Shown: positions 8,523 through 16,476 of the stretch, piece after piece
Layout: every line of letters starts with the position of its first letter
How positions within the stretch are numbered: position 1 is the stretch's first letter
Origin: JAUVXJ01 sp034411995
GTDB lineage: Bacteria; Chloroflexota; Anaerolineae; UBA7937; B3-Chlor
Length of the DNA: 64,000 nucleotides
NCBI GenBank assembly: GCA_034411995.1
Contig: DAOUME010000026.1
Coordinates: forward strand, 124,001-188,000
Direction: 5' to 3'
Translations under genes and position numbers: made by a program
Notes under the pieces: generated by a model
What the model was told of the DNA's origin: nothing
Database searches by the model: none
What the model saw: only the letters and a program-made list of their open reading frames with translations

Positions 8523-9188
8523 TCAGCTTGGCTCAGTAGTGAGGTTGGCAGCTTTCCTGACTATCAACAGCAAGACCAGGCTGTAGATGCCCGTGACAAA
8601 CAAGATCGTATCCTCGTAGACACCATATCTGGCGATCTGGATGAATGGTGTAAATGGAATCGCACAGAAGAGCAGCACCAGGTAGATGGCCTTGTCAACC
8701 CGCGGCAAGGCAGTGGTCAGCAGGAGCAAGCCAAGAGCTGTCGTTGGGCACGGATAAGTGCCAGGCATGATCAGGCTCGTCAGCCGATGTCCCGACGCGA
8801 GGCCGAACAACGGGTAGCTGAACACCCGCAGCGTCAACGCCAGGGTGGCATACTTGCGCCACCCGACCGTGGGGAGAGAGAACTGCATCCTCTGCCTGAC
8901 CACATCGAGCCCGAACAACGCCGATACGACCACGAACACGGAGGCGAAGACGTAGTTGCCGTAGCTCTCACCGGCCAGGTCCCTGGCAAGGATGAGATAG
9001 AAGACAACGCCATTCCACGCGAAGGCAAGGGAGAGATACAGTTTGGCGAAGAGGCTCTGGATCCTGCCAGGTTTGAGAAAAGCCCACCGTACGACGACAA
9101 TCGCAGCAAGGTAGAAGAGGAACTGAGCAGGCACGATCCCAGCGCCATAAGCTTCCATGATGCGCCAGAACTCGTCTCTGGGTACCAT
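8523..9188 (-). CDS. DUF6064-like multi-pass membrane protein
   Basis: A 221-residue integral membrane protein with about seven hydrophobic helices. It carries the stretch M-P-G-T-Y-P-C-P-T-T-A-L-G-L-L-L, which I associate with the DUF6064 family of unknown function. It begins with ATG 6 bp after GGGAGG. It is monocistronic and divergent from nothing obvious. A sensor or transport role would be speculation. Confidence 0.75.
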   Translation of the reverse strand: MVPRDEFWRIMEAYGAGIVPAQFLFYLAAIVVVRWAFLKPGRIQSLFAKLYLSLAFAWNGVVFYLILARDLAGESYGNYVFASVFVVVSALFGLDVVRQRMQFSLPTVGWRKYATLALTLRVFSYPLFGLASGHRLTSLIMPGTYPCPTTALGLLLLTTALPRVDKAIYLVLLFCAIPFTPFIQIARYGVYEDTILFVTGIYSLVLLLIVRKAANLTTEPS

Positions 9189-9687
9189 CTCTTGCCTCCC
9201 CCATCAGATGGCTTGAACCGTCGAACCCGAGACGTCTATTCCACCCACTGCCGATTGATGGCTGCTGCGGTCCTGCTCTGCACAGAAGATGACGTGGCGT
9301 GAAGCGCGCGGGACCAGATCCGGTTCTCCAGCGATCAGCCCTCTCGTTGCGGCCGGTCCGTGCAACCAGCCGCGTGGCCGGGCTCACCGTACGTCGTGCG
9401 TTACGCACCGTCTCCGCCGTTCTCGCCAATGCGCTGGGGCTGTGAGCTCAAAATCCACCATGGCGTCGCGGCAGCGTGCAGTCACAGGACTGCCACTACG
9501 GGCGCACCCTCGGAACAGCCCTCACTCCAAAGCTAACACAGTATCAGCGCGATCCGCAACAGGCGGCAGAGACAACTGAAGTCGCAAGACAAAGGAAGGC
9601 GTTCCCACCGGACAGTGAGGAAGGGGATGGTGCCCAGGGCAAGCTCAGAGCCTGCCCAAGGCGGTGCGCCGGTGATCGCTGGTTGGA
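9189..9687. other. Intergenic stretch without recognised genes
   Basis: About 500 bp between the DUF6064 gene and the lipoyl-carrier gene. Short open frames here lack ribosome sites and have unconvincing composition. I see no repeat, RNA gene or clear terminator. Confidence 0.5.
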
Positions 9688-10127
9688 CTACGGGCAGGAG
9701 ATGCCCCGCTCGACCATCAGTTGCTGGAAGGCGTCCACCGCGGCCTGGCCGGTGACCAGGTCGGCCCTCTCCGCCTCGAGGTCAGAAGGCTGGAGCTTGA
9801 CGATCCATCCCTCGCCGTAGGGATCGTCGTTGACCAGGTGGGGGTTGGCCGCGACCGCCTCGTTGATGGCGATGATCTCTCCCGAAACCGGGGCAGGGAT
9901 GGGCCCCACCCATTTTCCGCTCTCCAGGGTTCCCAGACTCTTGCCCCGGGCCACGGTCCGCCCCAGCTTCTTCGGCGTGACCGCCACGATCTTGCCCGCT
10001 ATGGCCTGGCCGGGATCAGGGACGCCCGCAGTGACGGTGCCGTCCTCCTCGAAGCGTGCCCACACGAGTTTGTCGCCAGCCAGGTATACAGATCCTCCGG
10101 TATGTTGCAGCCGTTGATCGTCGCCAT
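9688..10127 (-). CDS. GcvH-like lipoyl carrier protein (LbpA-type), one-base frameshift
   Basis: Lipoyl-carrier of the glycine-cleavage H fold, about 146 residues if one missing base is restored. The first 14 codons from the ATG after AGGAGG read M-A-T-I-N-G-C-N-I-P-E-D-L-Y. The family continuation Y-L-A-G-D-K-L-V-W then appears in another frame, and adding a single T near 10085 joins them. The lipoylated Lys is in E-S-G-K-W (residue ~72), followed by P-A-P-V-S-G-E-I. This E-S-G-K-W-V-G-P form is characteristic of H-like proteins linked to sulfur-oxidising Hdr systems. It ends the sulfur cluster, 8 bp after the Fe-S protein gene. No glycine cleavage genes are nearby. Confidence 0.85.
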
Positions 10128-10135
10128 CGTTCCTC

Positions 10136-11440
10136 CTACTCCTTCTTCTCGTCCATGACCAGCGCGTTGGCCACCAGGTCCGTCACGCCCACCACGGAGA
10201 CGTCGAGTCCGTAATGCTCTGCCAGGTCCATCAGTTGAAGCTTGCAGTTATCACACGCGGTGGCCACCACCCTGGCGCCGCTCTCCTCTATCTGCTCGGC
10301 CTTCGGCTTACCAGATGCTAAGCGCACCTCGTGGTACTCCGGGATGGCGATCACTCCCCCGCCCCCACCACAGCACCAGGTCAGCTCGCCGCAGGGGTTC
10401 AACTCCACGAACTCCTCTGTAGCCGCCTTCAAGCAGATTCGCGGCTGCTCGAGAAGGCCGCCCTTGCGGGACAGATTGCACGGATCATGATAGGTCACGG
10501 TCTGGGCGTTCACAGAAGGGTCGAGCTTGAGACATCCTTCCGAGATGTACTCCGCGATCAGCTCCACGATGTTCTTCACTTCGAAGGGAAAGGTCTTGCC
10601 CAGCCATCTCTCGGCCGCGTACTTCATGGCCCAGTAGGAATGGCCGCACTCGCTGAGCACCAGGACCCTGGCCCCCAGGTTCTCCATCTCGTCCACCAGC
10701 CGCTGAGCGATCTCGTTTCTCTTCTCTTCCTCTCCCGAGAAGAGCGCGAAGTTGGTGCCATCGAAGCGCCGTGTGCTCATCGTCCAGTCCGCTCCCACGA
10801 CATAGAAGATCTTCGCGGCGGAGATGATCACACTGGGGAATCTCATGATCTGGATCGGCGTGGGAACGAAGAGCATCTCTGCCCCCACCTTGTCGAGAGG
10901 AATGGTGACCTTTTCGTCGTCCACGGCGTCCTGGAGCTCCTCCTCGAACCACTCGATCCGGTCCATGAACTGCTCTTCGGTGATAGCCAGGGTATTGCCC
11001 GTCTCGTAGGCGTTGTCGGCGTGCTCTTGCAGGCCCGCCGGGACCTTTCCTGCTTCGGCCAGCAGCGCCCTGATGGCGCCTACCATGCTGGCATTGTCGA
11101 TGCCGAAAGGACAGTACAGAGCGCAGCGCCGGCACAACGTGCACTGGAAAGCTATCTTCTGCAAGCGCTGGAGGACTTCCTCATCCAAGTCCTCAGCCCC
11201 CACCAGCCGGGGCGCGATCCGACCCAGCCTGGTGTAGTATCGCTTGTAGACCTTCTCCAACTGTTGGGCCCTGGCGGAAGGGATCTGCTCCACGTCGCCG
11301 GTCCCCACGTAGGGATGGCACGCTTGGGCACACAACCCGCAGTGAGCACAGACCTCGAGGGAAGTCCGTATCGGCCCCGTGATCTTGTCCTCGAGCAGTT
11401 CCACCAGGCCTCGCGTATGCGTTCCTGACTCGTTCGTCAC
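10136..11440 (-). CDS. DsrK/HdrD-like iron-sulfur protein with CCG domain
   Basis: A 434-residue heterodisulfide-reductase-type protein. Two ferredoxin motifs bind 4Fe-4S clusters: Cys 31/34/37/41 and Cys 100/103/106/110. Cysteine-rich CCG motifs follow: Y-H-D-P-C-N, W-C-C-G-G-G-G-G and C-D-N-C-K-L. This architecture is that of HdrD, DsrK and HdrB2-like subunits, which handle disulfide or persulfide redox chemistry on the cytoplasmic face. It is encoded directly after a cytochrome-b-like membrane protein (36 bp gap), as in DsrMK or HdrED. It starts with GTG after GAGGT. I infer electron exchange between the membrane pool and a protein-bound sulfur or lipoyl substrate. Confidence 0.9.
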   Translation of the reverse strand: MTNESGTHTRGLVELLEDKITGPIRTSLEVCAHCGLCAQACHPYVGTGDVEQIPSARAQQLEKVYKRYYTRLGRIAPRLVGAEDLDEEVLQRLQKIAFQCTLCRRCALYCPFGIDNASMVGAIRALLAEAGKVPAGLQEHADNAYETGNTLAITEEQFMDRIEWFEEELQDAVDDEKVTIPLDKVGAEMLFVPTPIQIMRFPSVIISAAKIFYVVGADWTMSTRRFDGTNFALFSGEEEKRNEIAQRLVDEMENLGARVLVLSECGHSYWAMKYAAERWLGKTFPFEVKNIVELIAEYISEGCLKLDPSVNAQTVTYHDPCNLSRKGGLLEQPRICLKAATEEFVELNPCGELTWCCGGGGGVIAIPEYHEVRLASGKPKAEQIEESGARVVATACDNCKLQLMDLAEHYGLDVSVVGVTDLVANALVMDEKKE

Positions 11441-11476
11441 GCTTCTTACCTCACACCCATACGGGACACTGCCGTC

Positions 11477-12187
11477 CTATCTCAGTGTCCACTTCAGCGT
11501 CAACGCGCCTCCCACGATGTGAACCAGCTTGCTGAAGGGCAGGTAGATCAGAAACACCTGCACCAGAAGGAAATGCACCACGAAGACCGGGCTGTCCACC
11601 GGCGCGCCAAACCGGAGATGGAAAAGATTGGAGAAGAAAGCCTGGTACGGCTCCAGCCCGAGATGCATCAGGAAGCGCATGTAGTTGCCGGTCACGGCGA
11701 TGCCCAGAAGCAGGAGCAAGAGTAAATAGTCGCTGGGCACAGACAGGCTCCTCACCGGCATCCTCAGCCTGCGGACCAGCAGGGCCAGGAGGCCCAACAT
11801 GAACAGCGTGCCCGAGGTGCCCCCGCCGATCAAGGCCAGCAGATCGACCTGGTCTGGCGTCAGACGCAGCAGGTTCCACAGCCAGTTGAAGTCGAAAAAC
11901 AGCCGCAGGTGTCCCACCACGAAGATGAGTATGGAGAGGTGGAACAGCCAACTGGCCACCCACAGGGTGCGCGATCCTCGGAAGACACGCCGGAAGGTGA
12001 CGATCTCGGTCACGATCTCGCGCAGGGTCCGGACCAGACTACGCTGCTTGGGGGGAAGCCTGAGAGACACAGATGCCCGCGGTCTGCGCCACCAGCGCAC
12101 CACGCGGTAGGCCAGCCCGACGAAGAACACACCGGCCGTCACGAACGGCAGTACGTTGGAGACGAACCACATAAACCAGTAACTCAT
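11477..12187 (-). CDS. DsrM/NarI-like membrane cytochrome b subunit
   Basis: A 236-residue membrane protein with five predicted helices and paired His residues (His83 in W-L-F-H-L, His93 in V-V-G-H-L, and two more in the C-terminal third in V-V-H-F and L-V-H-I), consistent with bis-His heme b ligation as in NarI, DsrM and HdrE. It most likely exchanges electrons between quinones and the Fe-S protein encoded next. It belongs to the minus-strand sulfur cluster between a DsrE-like gene and the DsrK/HdrD-like gene. Confidence 0.87.
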   Translation of the reverse strand: MSYWFMWFVSNVLPFVTAGVFFVGLAYRVVRWWRRPRASVSLRLPPKQRSLVRTLREIVTEIVTFRRVFRGSRTLWVASWLFHLSILIFVVGHLRLFFDFNWLWNLLRLTPDQVDLLALIGGGTSGTLFMLGLLALLVRRLRMPVRSLSVPSDYLLLLLLLGIAVTGNYMRFLMHLGLEPYQAFFSNLFHLRFGAPVDSPVFVVHFLLVQVFLIYLPFSKLVHIVGGALTLKWTLR

Positions 12188-12255
12188 TTACCTCGCACCT
12201 CGTCGATGCCAGCGCCCCCTACTCTCTGGAACGCCTGACGGCTGGCCAGCCCCGG

Positions 12256-12639
12256 TCAGAAGGAGATCACCGTGTCGGCGCCCAGGGCCATGCTGTTGAA
12301 GGCCGCACCGCCGATCATCTCGACGCCCTCGATCAGATCGTCCATGGTCAAGCCGTGCAGGTCCAGGCTGGGCTGGCAGACGTAGAACTTCACGCCCAGC
12401 TCCAGAGCCTGGTCCATGAAGAACCTGAGGCTCTCACCTCCGGCACCGCGCTTGATGGTCAACTGCTCGGCCACACCCTTCTTCAGAAGGGTCGCCCCAT
12501 CCATGGTGAAGTAGATGCCAGCCTCGATGTCCATGGCCGCGGCCGCGGCGGCCAGGAAGAAGGGCGTAGCGCTCTTCGTCGGCTCGTCCACACCGTGCGT
12601 TTGCACGTACATGATGCTGTTGGCCTCTTCCTCGCTCAC
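12256..12639 (-). CDS. DsrE family sulfur-relay protein
   Basis: A 127-residue DsrE/F-fold protein. Family marks are the N-terminal strand, the Ala-rich helix with A-M-D-I-E-A-G-I-Y-F-T, and a conserved Cys in F-Y-V-C-Q-P-S-L near residue 92, the likely persulfide carrier. It starts with GTG preceded by AAAGGAG. Proteins of this type pass sulfane sulfur between TusA and Dsr or sHdr enzymes in the cytoplasm. It lies between DsrE2-like and DsrM-like genes. Confidence 0.88.
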   Translation of the reverse strand: MSEEEANSIMYVQTHGVDEPTKSATPFFLAAAAAAMDIEAGIYFTMDGATLLKKGVAEQLTIKRGAGGESLRFFMDQALELGVKFYVCQPSLDLHGLTMDDLIEGVEMIGGAAFNSMALGADTVISF

Positions 12640-12810
12640 GACCGTTCTCCTTTCTTTGGCTCTTCCCCCGCCTGGCGCTCAGACCAGCGGGCGTAGCTCG
12701 CCACCCACGGCCTGGCACATCCGGCGCGGGCGGAAGAAGGCCTCCCGAGACGACGCTCCACGGCAGCCCTCACGACGCGCTATCGGCTGCTGCTAGCCCA
12801 CTCGGCACAA

Positions 12811-13308
12811 CTAGATGTACAACTGAACGTCTGCGTCAGCCGCGAAGTCCAGAAACGTGGTGGCGCCCACCAGCTCGCACCCCTCGATGAGGTCCTCTTC
12901 CTCGACCCCCATCACGCCCATGGTCATGGCACAGGCGAAGAACCTGACTCCCATCTGCTGGGCCATCTCCACGAACTCCGGGACGCTGGGCAGATGGGCC
13001 CTGCTCATCCAGCTCTTCATGAAGGCCGTGGCCAGGTGAGTCATGCCCGGGATGGTGCCGATGAAGTTGGGAACTTTCATGGGCACGGCGGGAATCGGCT
13101 CCGGCATGGCAGGGTTCCCAATGGGCGACACCTTCAGGGCGTGCATCCTCTTCTTGCTGATGATGTCGAATCCATAGAACGTAAAGAAGATGCCCACTTC
13201 CCAACCCATGGCCGCGGCGGTGGTGGCCAGAATCAGCGGTGAATACGCCTCATCCAGCGCCCCCTTGGAGGCGACCAGGGCCAGTCTTTTCTTTCTCTCT
13301 TCGGCCAT
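12811..13308 (-). CDS. DsrE2-like (DsrE/DsrF/DrsH-like) sulfur carrier
   Basis: About 165 residues from the second start codon; a GTG six codons earlier overlaps the tusA stop but lacks a ribosome site. The N-terminal strand L-A-L-V-A-S-K-G, the helix A-A-A-M-G-W-E-V-G-I-F-F-T-F-Y-G and the conserved Cys in R-F-F-A-C-A-M-T-M place it in the DsrE2 group, which often accompanies TusA. A Pro-rich segment sits in the middle. There is no transmembrane anchor of the kind some DsrE2 proteins have, but the helix around G-M-T-H-L-A-T is hydrophobic. It acts with TusA just upstream. Confidence 0.88.
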   Translation of the reverse strand: MAEERKKRLALVASKGALDEAYSPLILATTAAAMGWEVGIFFTFYGFDIISKKRMHALKVSPIGNPAMPEPIPAVPMKVPNFIGTIPGMTHLATAFMKSWMSRAHLPSVPEFVEMAQQMGVRFFACAMTMGVMGVEEEDLIEGCELVGATTFLDFAADADVQLYI

Positions 13309-13325
13309 TCTCTCGCTCGCTCCCA

Positions 13326-13568
13326 CTAGCTGGCGCGGCGCAGGTAGAACTTGAACACGCCGCCCTCTTCCTTCATCTCTAGCAACTTGTGGCCTGTCTG
13401 ATGCGCCCAGGCCGCCACGTCCGCCTTGGAGCCGGGATCGTCGGCCAGCATCTCCAGCACCTGGCCCACCTCGATCTCTTTGATCGCCTTGGAGACCCTC
13501 ACGATGGGCATGGGGCAGAAGAGCCCCTGGTAATCAACGGTCTTGTCCACTCTTATCTCTGCGCTCAT
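13326..13568 (-). CDS. tusA: TusA-family sulfurtransferase
   Basis: An 80-residue TusA/SirA-fold protein with the signature D-Y-Q-G-L-F-C-P-M-P at residues ~12-21, where the Cys carries the persulfide. It starts with ATG after GAGGGAG. It is the first structural gene after the ArsR regulator and likely delivers sulfur to or from the two DsrE-type proteins encoded next. Here a dissimilatory sulfur-relay role is more likely than tRNA thiolation because of its neighbours. Confidence 0.93.
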   Translation of the reverse strand: MSAEIRVDKTVDYQGLFCPMPIVRVSKAIKEIEVGQVLEMLADDPGSKADVAAWAHQTGHKLLEMKEEGGVFKFYLRRAS

Positions 13569-13630
13569 GTTCTCCCTCCGATTCTCAGGCCCGTCTCGCC
13601 GCCAGCCAAGCCGAGGGCTGGCGGGCTTGC

Positions 13631-13963
13631 CTATTCCAACGCTTCGGCCAGCGCCTTGCGCTGGGCCAGGATCTCAGCCAGCACCCCCCGCAGCAGGTCC
13701 AGGGCCTGGATGACCCTTCCGTCCGCCAGGGAGTAGTAGATGCTTACGCCCTCGCGCTCGGTGGTCACCATGGCGCCATCCCTCAAGACCTTCAGGTGCC
13801 GTGAAACCGTGGCGCGATTCATGTCCAGGATCTCCACCAGTTCGCTGACGTTCTTGGGGCCCTCACTCAGGGCGTACAAAATGCTGATCCTCCTGGGATC
13901 AGCGAGACACTGACAGAGCTCGGCGTGAAGCTGGTCTATTTCCTCTCGAAGAGCCTTGTCCAC
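13631..13963 (-). CDS. ArsR/SmtB-family transcriptional regulator
   Basis: Winged-helix repressor of 110 residues. I place the start at GTG 13963 because AAGGAGGT lies 7 bp before it and the proposed promoter would start transcription downstream of the longer frame's ATG at 14038. Motifs: L-A-D-P-R-R-I-S-I-L-Y-A-L, V-S-E-L-V-E-I-L-D and the recognition helix T-V-S-R-H-L-K-V-L. The only cysteines are a C-Q-C pair in helix 1, just before L-A-D-P-R-R, with no E-L-C-V-C metal site. I infer a thiol or persulfide-sensing regulator of the adjoining sulfur cluster, like sHdrR or SqrR. Confidence 0.9.
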   Translation of the reverse strand: MDKALREEIDQLHAELCQCLADPRRISILYALSEGPKNVSELVEILDMNRATVSRHLKVLRDGAMVTTEREGVSIYYSLADGRVIQALDLLRGVLAEILAQRKALAEALE

Positions 13964-14017
13964 CTCCCTGACCTCCTTCCGGCCCACAGAAACGTTATGC
14001 ACTGGTCCACGTCTGTC

Positions 14018-14040
14018 CATATGTACGTTTGCACGCATAT
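14018..14040. promoter_or_regulatory. Candidate ArsR operator: ATATG-N12-CATAT inverted repeat
   Basis: An imperfect dyad with arms ATATG and CATAT covers the predicted transcription start of the arsR-tusA operon, just downstream of its -10 element. Occupancy would block transcription, so autoregulation is plausible. The inner bases are only partly symmetric. Confidence 0.45.
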
Positions 14041-14067
14041 ATTAGCATATTGTCGCACCATTGTCAA
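14039..14067 (-). promoter_or_regulatory. Sigma-70-type promoter of the arsR-sulfur operon
   Basis: On the minus strand TTGACA (14067-14062), a 17-nt spacer and TAATAT (14044-14039). The predicted start lies near 14032, about 70 nt upstream of the chosen GTG. Confidence 0.7.
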
Positions 14068-14084
14068 GTAGCGATCCTACACTG

Positions 14085-14400
14085 TGGACGAAGCCGAGCA
14101 TGCTGAGCGGGCAAAGCTCGTCGGCGAGCATCGTGTGGTGTGAAGGGACGCCCGGTGCTCGGGCGGGAGCGGCGCAGAAGCGCGACAGCATGCCGAGCCG
14201 CATCCTGAGCACAGTCGAACGGGAAGGGCGAAGCCCGTATCGAAGCACGCAGGGCAACAGAGCGAGGGGTTATCTGGGGTCGCACCCTTCGATACGCGCC
14301 CACGCCACGCTAGAGCGTTACTCGGCATGCTCGCTCATGAGCCGGGAAGACGCGTGAAGCATGCTGAATGGGCGAAGCCTGTATCGAAGCATGCGGCTAA
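14085..14400. repeat. Cluster of dispersed GC-rich repeats
   Basis: This gene-free stretch contains two related units sharing GGGCGAAGCC-(C/T)-GTATCGAAGCA (around 14222-14252 and 14369-14394), with flanking GCATGCTGA words. An inverted partial copy, TTCGATACGGGCTTAGCCC, lies at about 21112-21130. They look like non-coding dispersed elements; copies are few here, spacing is irregular and no CRISPR-like periodicity is present. Confidence 0.55.
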
Positions 14401-14419
14401 GGGAACGGTCTCGCTCACC

Positions 14420-15412
14420 CTACTGAGCCGGCGTCTCTGGCGTGGGCGACCAGGCTGGCCAGAGGTCGTTGCCGGGGTCATCGGTGAGCCGCGCGAGACC
14501 CGTGCCGTCTCTATTAACCACATAGATCTCGGCATTGCCCTCGCGCTCGGACACGAAGGCAATCCACCTTCCATCGGGCGACCACGTCGGCAAATGGTCT
14601 CTCGCCGGGTTGTCAGTGAGCCGCGTGACGTGCGTGCCGTCCGCATCCATCACGTAGATGTTGAAATCGCCGGCCCTGTCGGACGCGTAAGCGATCTGCG
14701 ACCCATCGGGCGACCAGGCGGGGCCTCGGCTATTAGCCCCACCAGCGGTTAGAGCTCTTGACTCACTGCCGCCGTCGTTCATCACACGAACGATGTCGTA
14801 GCCGGCGGCATCCGAGACGAAGGCTACCTGTCGGCCGTCGGGCGACCACACCGGAAGGCGATCGTGGGCGGTGTCGTCGGTGAGGGGCTCTGGCTCCCCG
14901 TCTTCCACATCCATGACGTAGATGTCCTGCTGGGAATCCCGCAAGTCGTCAAACACGATCTTCTGTCCATCCGGCGACAGATCTGCGCCATTGCCTCCAA
15001 ACCACCGATCGCTGAGGCGGGCCATGTCGCTGCCGTCGGGCCTGACGGTGTAGACATGAAAAGGTCCAGGGAACTGAGACCGAAACAGTATCAGTTGACC
15101 GTCCGACGACCAGCTGGGCGCCCAGTAGTCGGCAGCGAGATCGGTGAGACGCCTCACCTGACTCCCATCGGCGTCCATCACGTAGATGTGCAGACTGCCG
15201 TCGCGGTCGGAGGCGAAGGCGATCTGGCCTCCGACCGCATGGGTCGTCGGCGTGGGTCTGGGGGTCACGCTTGCGCGACAGGCCACGAGCGCTGGCAGCA
15301 GCAGTGCAACTACAGCAGCGAACCCGACTCCCTTCCTAAGCGTGTACCAGGCTCTTGAGAGACTGGCCCGACGCTTCAGTATCCGCATTCTCAGGAGATC
15401 ACGTGTCAACAT
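14420..15412 (-). CDS. TolB-like PD40 beta-propeller lipoprotein
   Basis: Start set at ATG 15412, which has AAGGAGGT 8 bp upstream; the open frame extends further but without support. The 330-residue product has a basic N-terminus, a hydrophobic signal and a lipobox L-V-A-C near residue 46. Five or six PD40/WD40-like repeats follow, each with W-S-P-D-G-(R/S)-x-I-A-F-x-S-D and I-Y-V-M-(D/N)-x-D-G-x-x-x-x-R-L-T-D. It is predicted to be a surface-exposed propeller, perhaps for binding. There is no Pal/Tol system nearby, so it is probably not TolB itself. Confidence 0.88.
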   Translation of the reverse strand: MLTRDLLRMRILKRRASLSRAWYTLRKGVGFAAVVALLLPALVACRASVTPRPTPTTHAVGGQIAFASDRDGSLHIYVMDADGSQVRRLTDLAADYWAPSWSSDGQLILFRSQFPGPFHVYTVRPDGSDMARLSDRWFGGNGADLSPDGQKIVFDDLRDSQQDIYVMDVEDGEPEPLTDDTAHDRLPVWSPDGRQVAFVSDAAGYDIVRVMNDGGSESRALTAGGANSRGPAWSPDGSQIAYASDRAGDFNIYVMDADGTHVTRLTDNPARDHLPTWSPDGRWIAFVSEREGNAEIYVVNRDGTGLARLTDDPGNDLWPAWSPTPETPAQ

Positions 15413-16033
15413 CTGATGATACCTCCTTCGGCAGTCACACATGAGGTGTCCCAGGACGCACGAACTGCCAGACAGGTGGGGAGAATGAGCGAGATCCTGT
15501 CGCGAGACCCCGACGAAGGTGTCTCCCTGGCAGCAGCCTCGGCCCATGAACGGTGACACCAGGCAGACCCGAAAGCCGAACGCTTTCGCGAAAGTCAACG
15601 GAGTTACTCTGGCGTCTCAACACTCCTGTGGATACCGCGCCGATTTTCCACCTGATCCTTCTGGTCGACACACGGCCTGCCAGCATTGGTGCATTCCCCT
15701 TTGATTATACCATAGATTATCGCATCATTAGCTTAAACTCGACCCGTATTGGCAAACTCCCAGATAGCCATATTGCACGATACAGCATATGGCTCCGTGG
15801 TACTTCCCTCTCCGGACGCTGGGGAAAGCCACCGGTGAATCCGAGCAAGCACCGTCGAGTCCCTTACTCGGGGCCGGACGTCTGAGCACCGCCACAGGTG
15901 TGGACGAGTCGATACGCTTGTCACGCGCCCGTCGGTGCCATGGCCGAGCCGTCCACGCGGTTGCCGGTGTGCTGTCTCCTGACCAGCAGCGGAGATTCAA
16001 CTCCTCTCGCTTGTCGATCATACCCGGCAGTCA
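15413..16033. other. 620-bp intergenic region, one candidate extended -10 promoter
   Basis: No convincing gene. An AT-rich island near 15700-15780 contains, on the minus strand, TGGTATAAT (15712-15704), an extended -10 element that could drive the TolB-like gene with a ~290-nt leader; no good -35 accompanies it. The rest is GC-rich with no recognised RNA motif. Confidence 0.4.
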
Positions 16034-16071
16034 TAAAGAAACCGCCGGATTCGTTGACACGAATCCGGCGG
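16034..16071 (-). terminator. Rho-independent terminator after trxA
   Basis: Perfect 12-bp stem CCGCCGGATTCG / CGAATCCGGCGG with a 6-nt loop, followed on the minus strand by TTTCTTTA. It lies 25 bp downstream of the thioredoxin stop codon. Confidence 0.9.
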
Positions 16072-16095
16072 CTGGTGGCCCAACTACTCCGAGAA

Positions 16096-16428
16096 CTACG
16101 TGTTCATGATGTAGGGATCGAGCTTCCTCATCAGTTGCTCTTTCGGCATCCATCCCACCAGCGTCTCCACCGGCTGACCGTTCACGAAGACGATCAACGT
16201 GGGGATCCCTCGGACCCCATAGCGCGTGGGGGTCAGCGGGTTGCTGTCCACGTCCAGCTTGGTGACCTTGAGCTGCCCGTCCTGCTCGGCCGCGATCTCT
16301 TCCAGGATAGGGGCGATCGCCTGACATGGGCCACACCACTCGGCCCAGAAATCGGTGATCACGGGCAGCGGCGACTGGAGCACCTCTTCCTCGAAGGTGT
16401 CGTCGGTCACCGCGATGGGTTCTGCCAT
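16096..16428 (-). CDS. trxA: Thioredoxin
   Basis: A 110-residue thioredoxin with active site W-A-E-W-C-G-P-C at about 27-34 and the cis-Pro region G-V-R-G-I-P-T. The start ATG is preceded by GAGGAGG. It is cytoplasmic and reduces protein disulfides. It follows gpsA after 48 bp and is closed by a strong terminator, so it is the last gene of the plsY-gpsA-trxA unit. Confidence 0.95.
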   Translation of the reverse strand: MAEPIAVTDDTFEEEVLQSPLPVITDFWAEWCGPCQAIAPILEEIAAEQDGQLKVTKLDVDSNPLTPTRYGVRGIPTLIVFVNGQPVETLVGWMPKEQLMRKLDPYIMNT

Positions 16429-16476
16429 AGGGAGCCTCCTCAGTCCAGTTCCTGATCCTATGCTACCGGATTCCGG

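Noticed and set aside
9688..10127. Glycine cleavage system H protein in its usual role
   Set aside because: No gcvT or gcvP nearby, the lipoyl motif is the E-S-G-K-W type and all neighbours are sulfur-related, so a sulfur-linked carrier is more likely.
10331..11428. 365-codon open frame antisense to the DsrK/HdrD-like gene
   Set aside because: Mirror of the Cys/Glu-rich coding strand; composition (His, Arg, Gln rich) is typical for antisense shadows.
14085..14400. Possible CRISPR-like repeats
   Set aside because: Only two related units with irregular spacing and no cas genes.
15800..15990. Sequence resembling parts of a cobalamin riboswitch (GGTGAATCCG and CTCCTGACC words)
   Set aside because: The pieces lie in the wrong order on either strand, the conserved CACTG core is missing and no B12-related gene is near.
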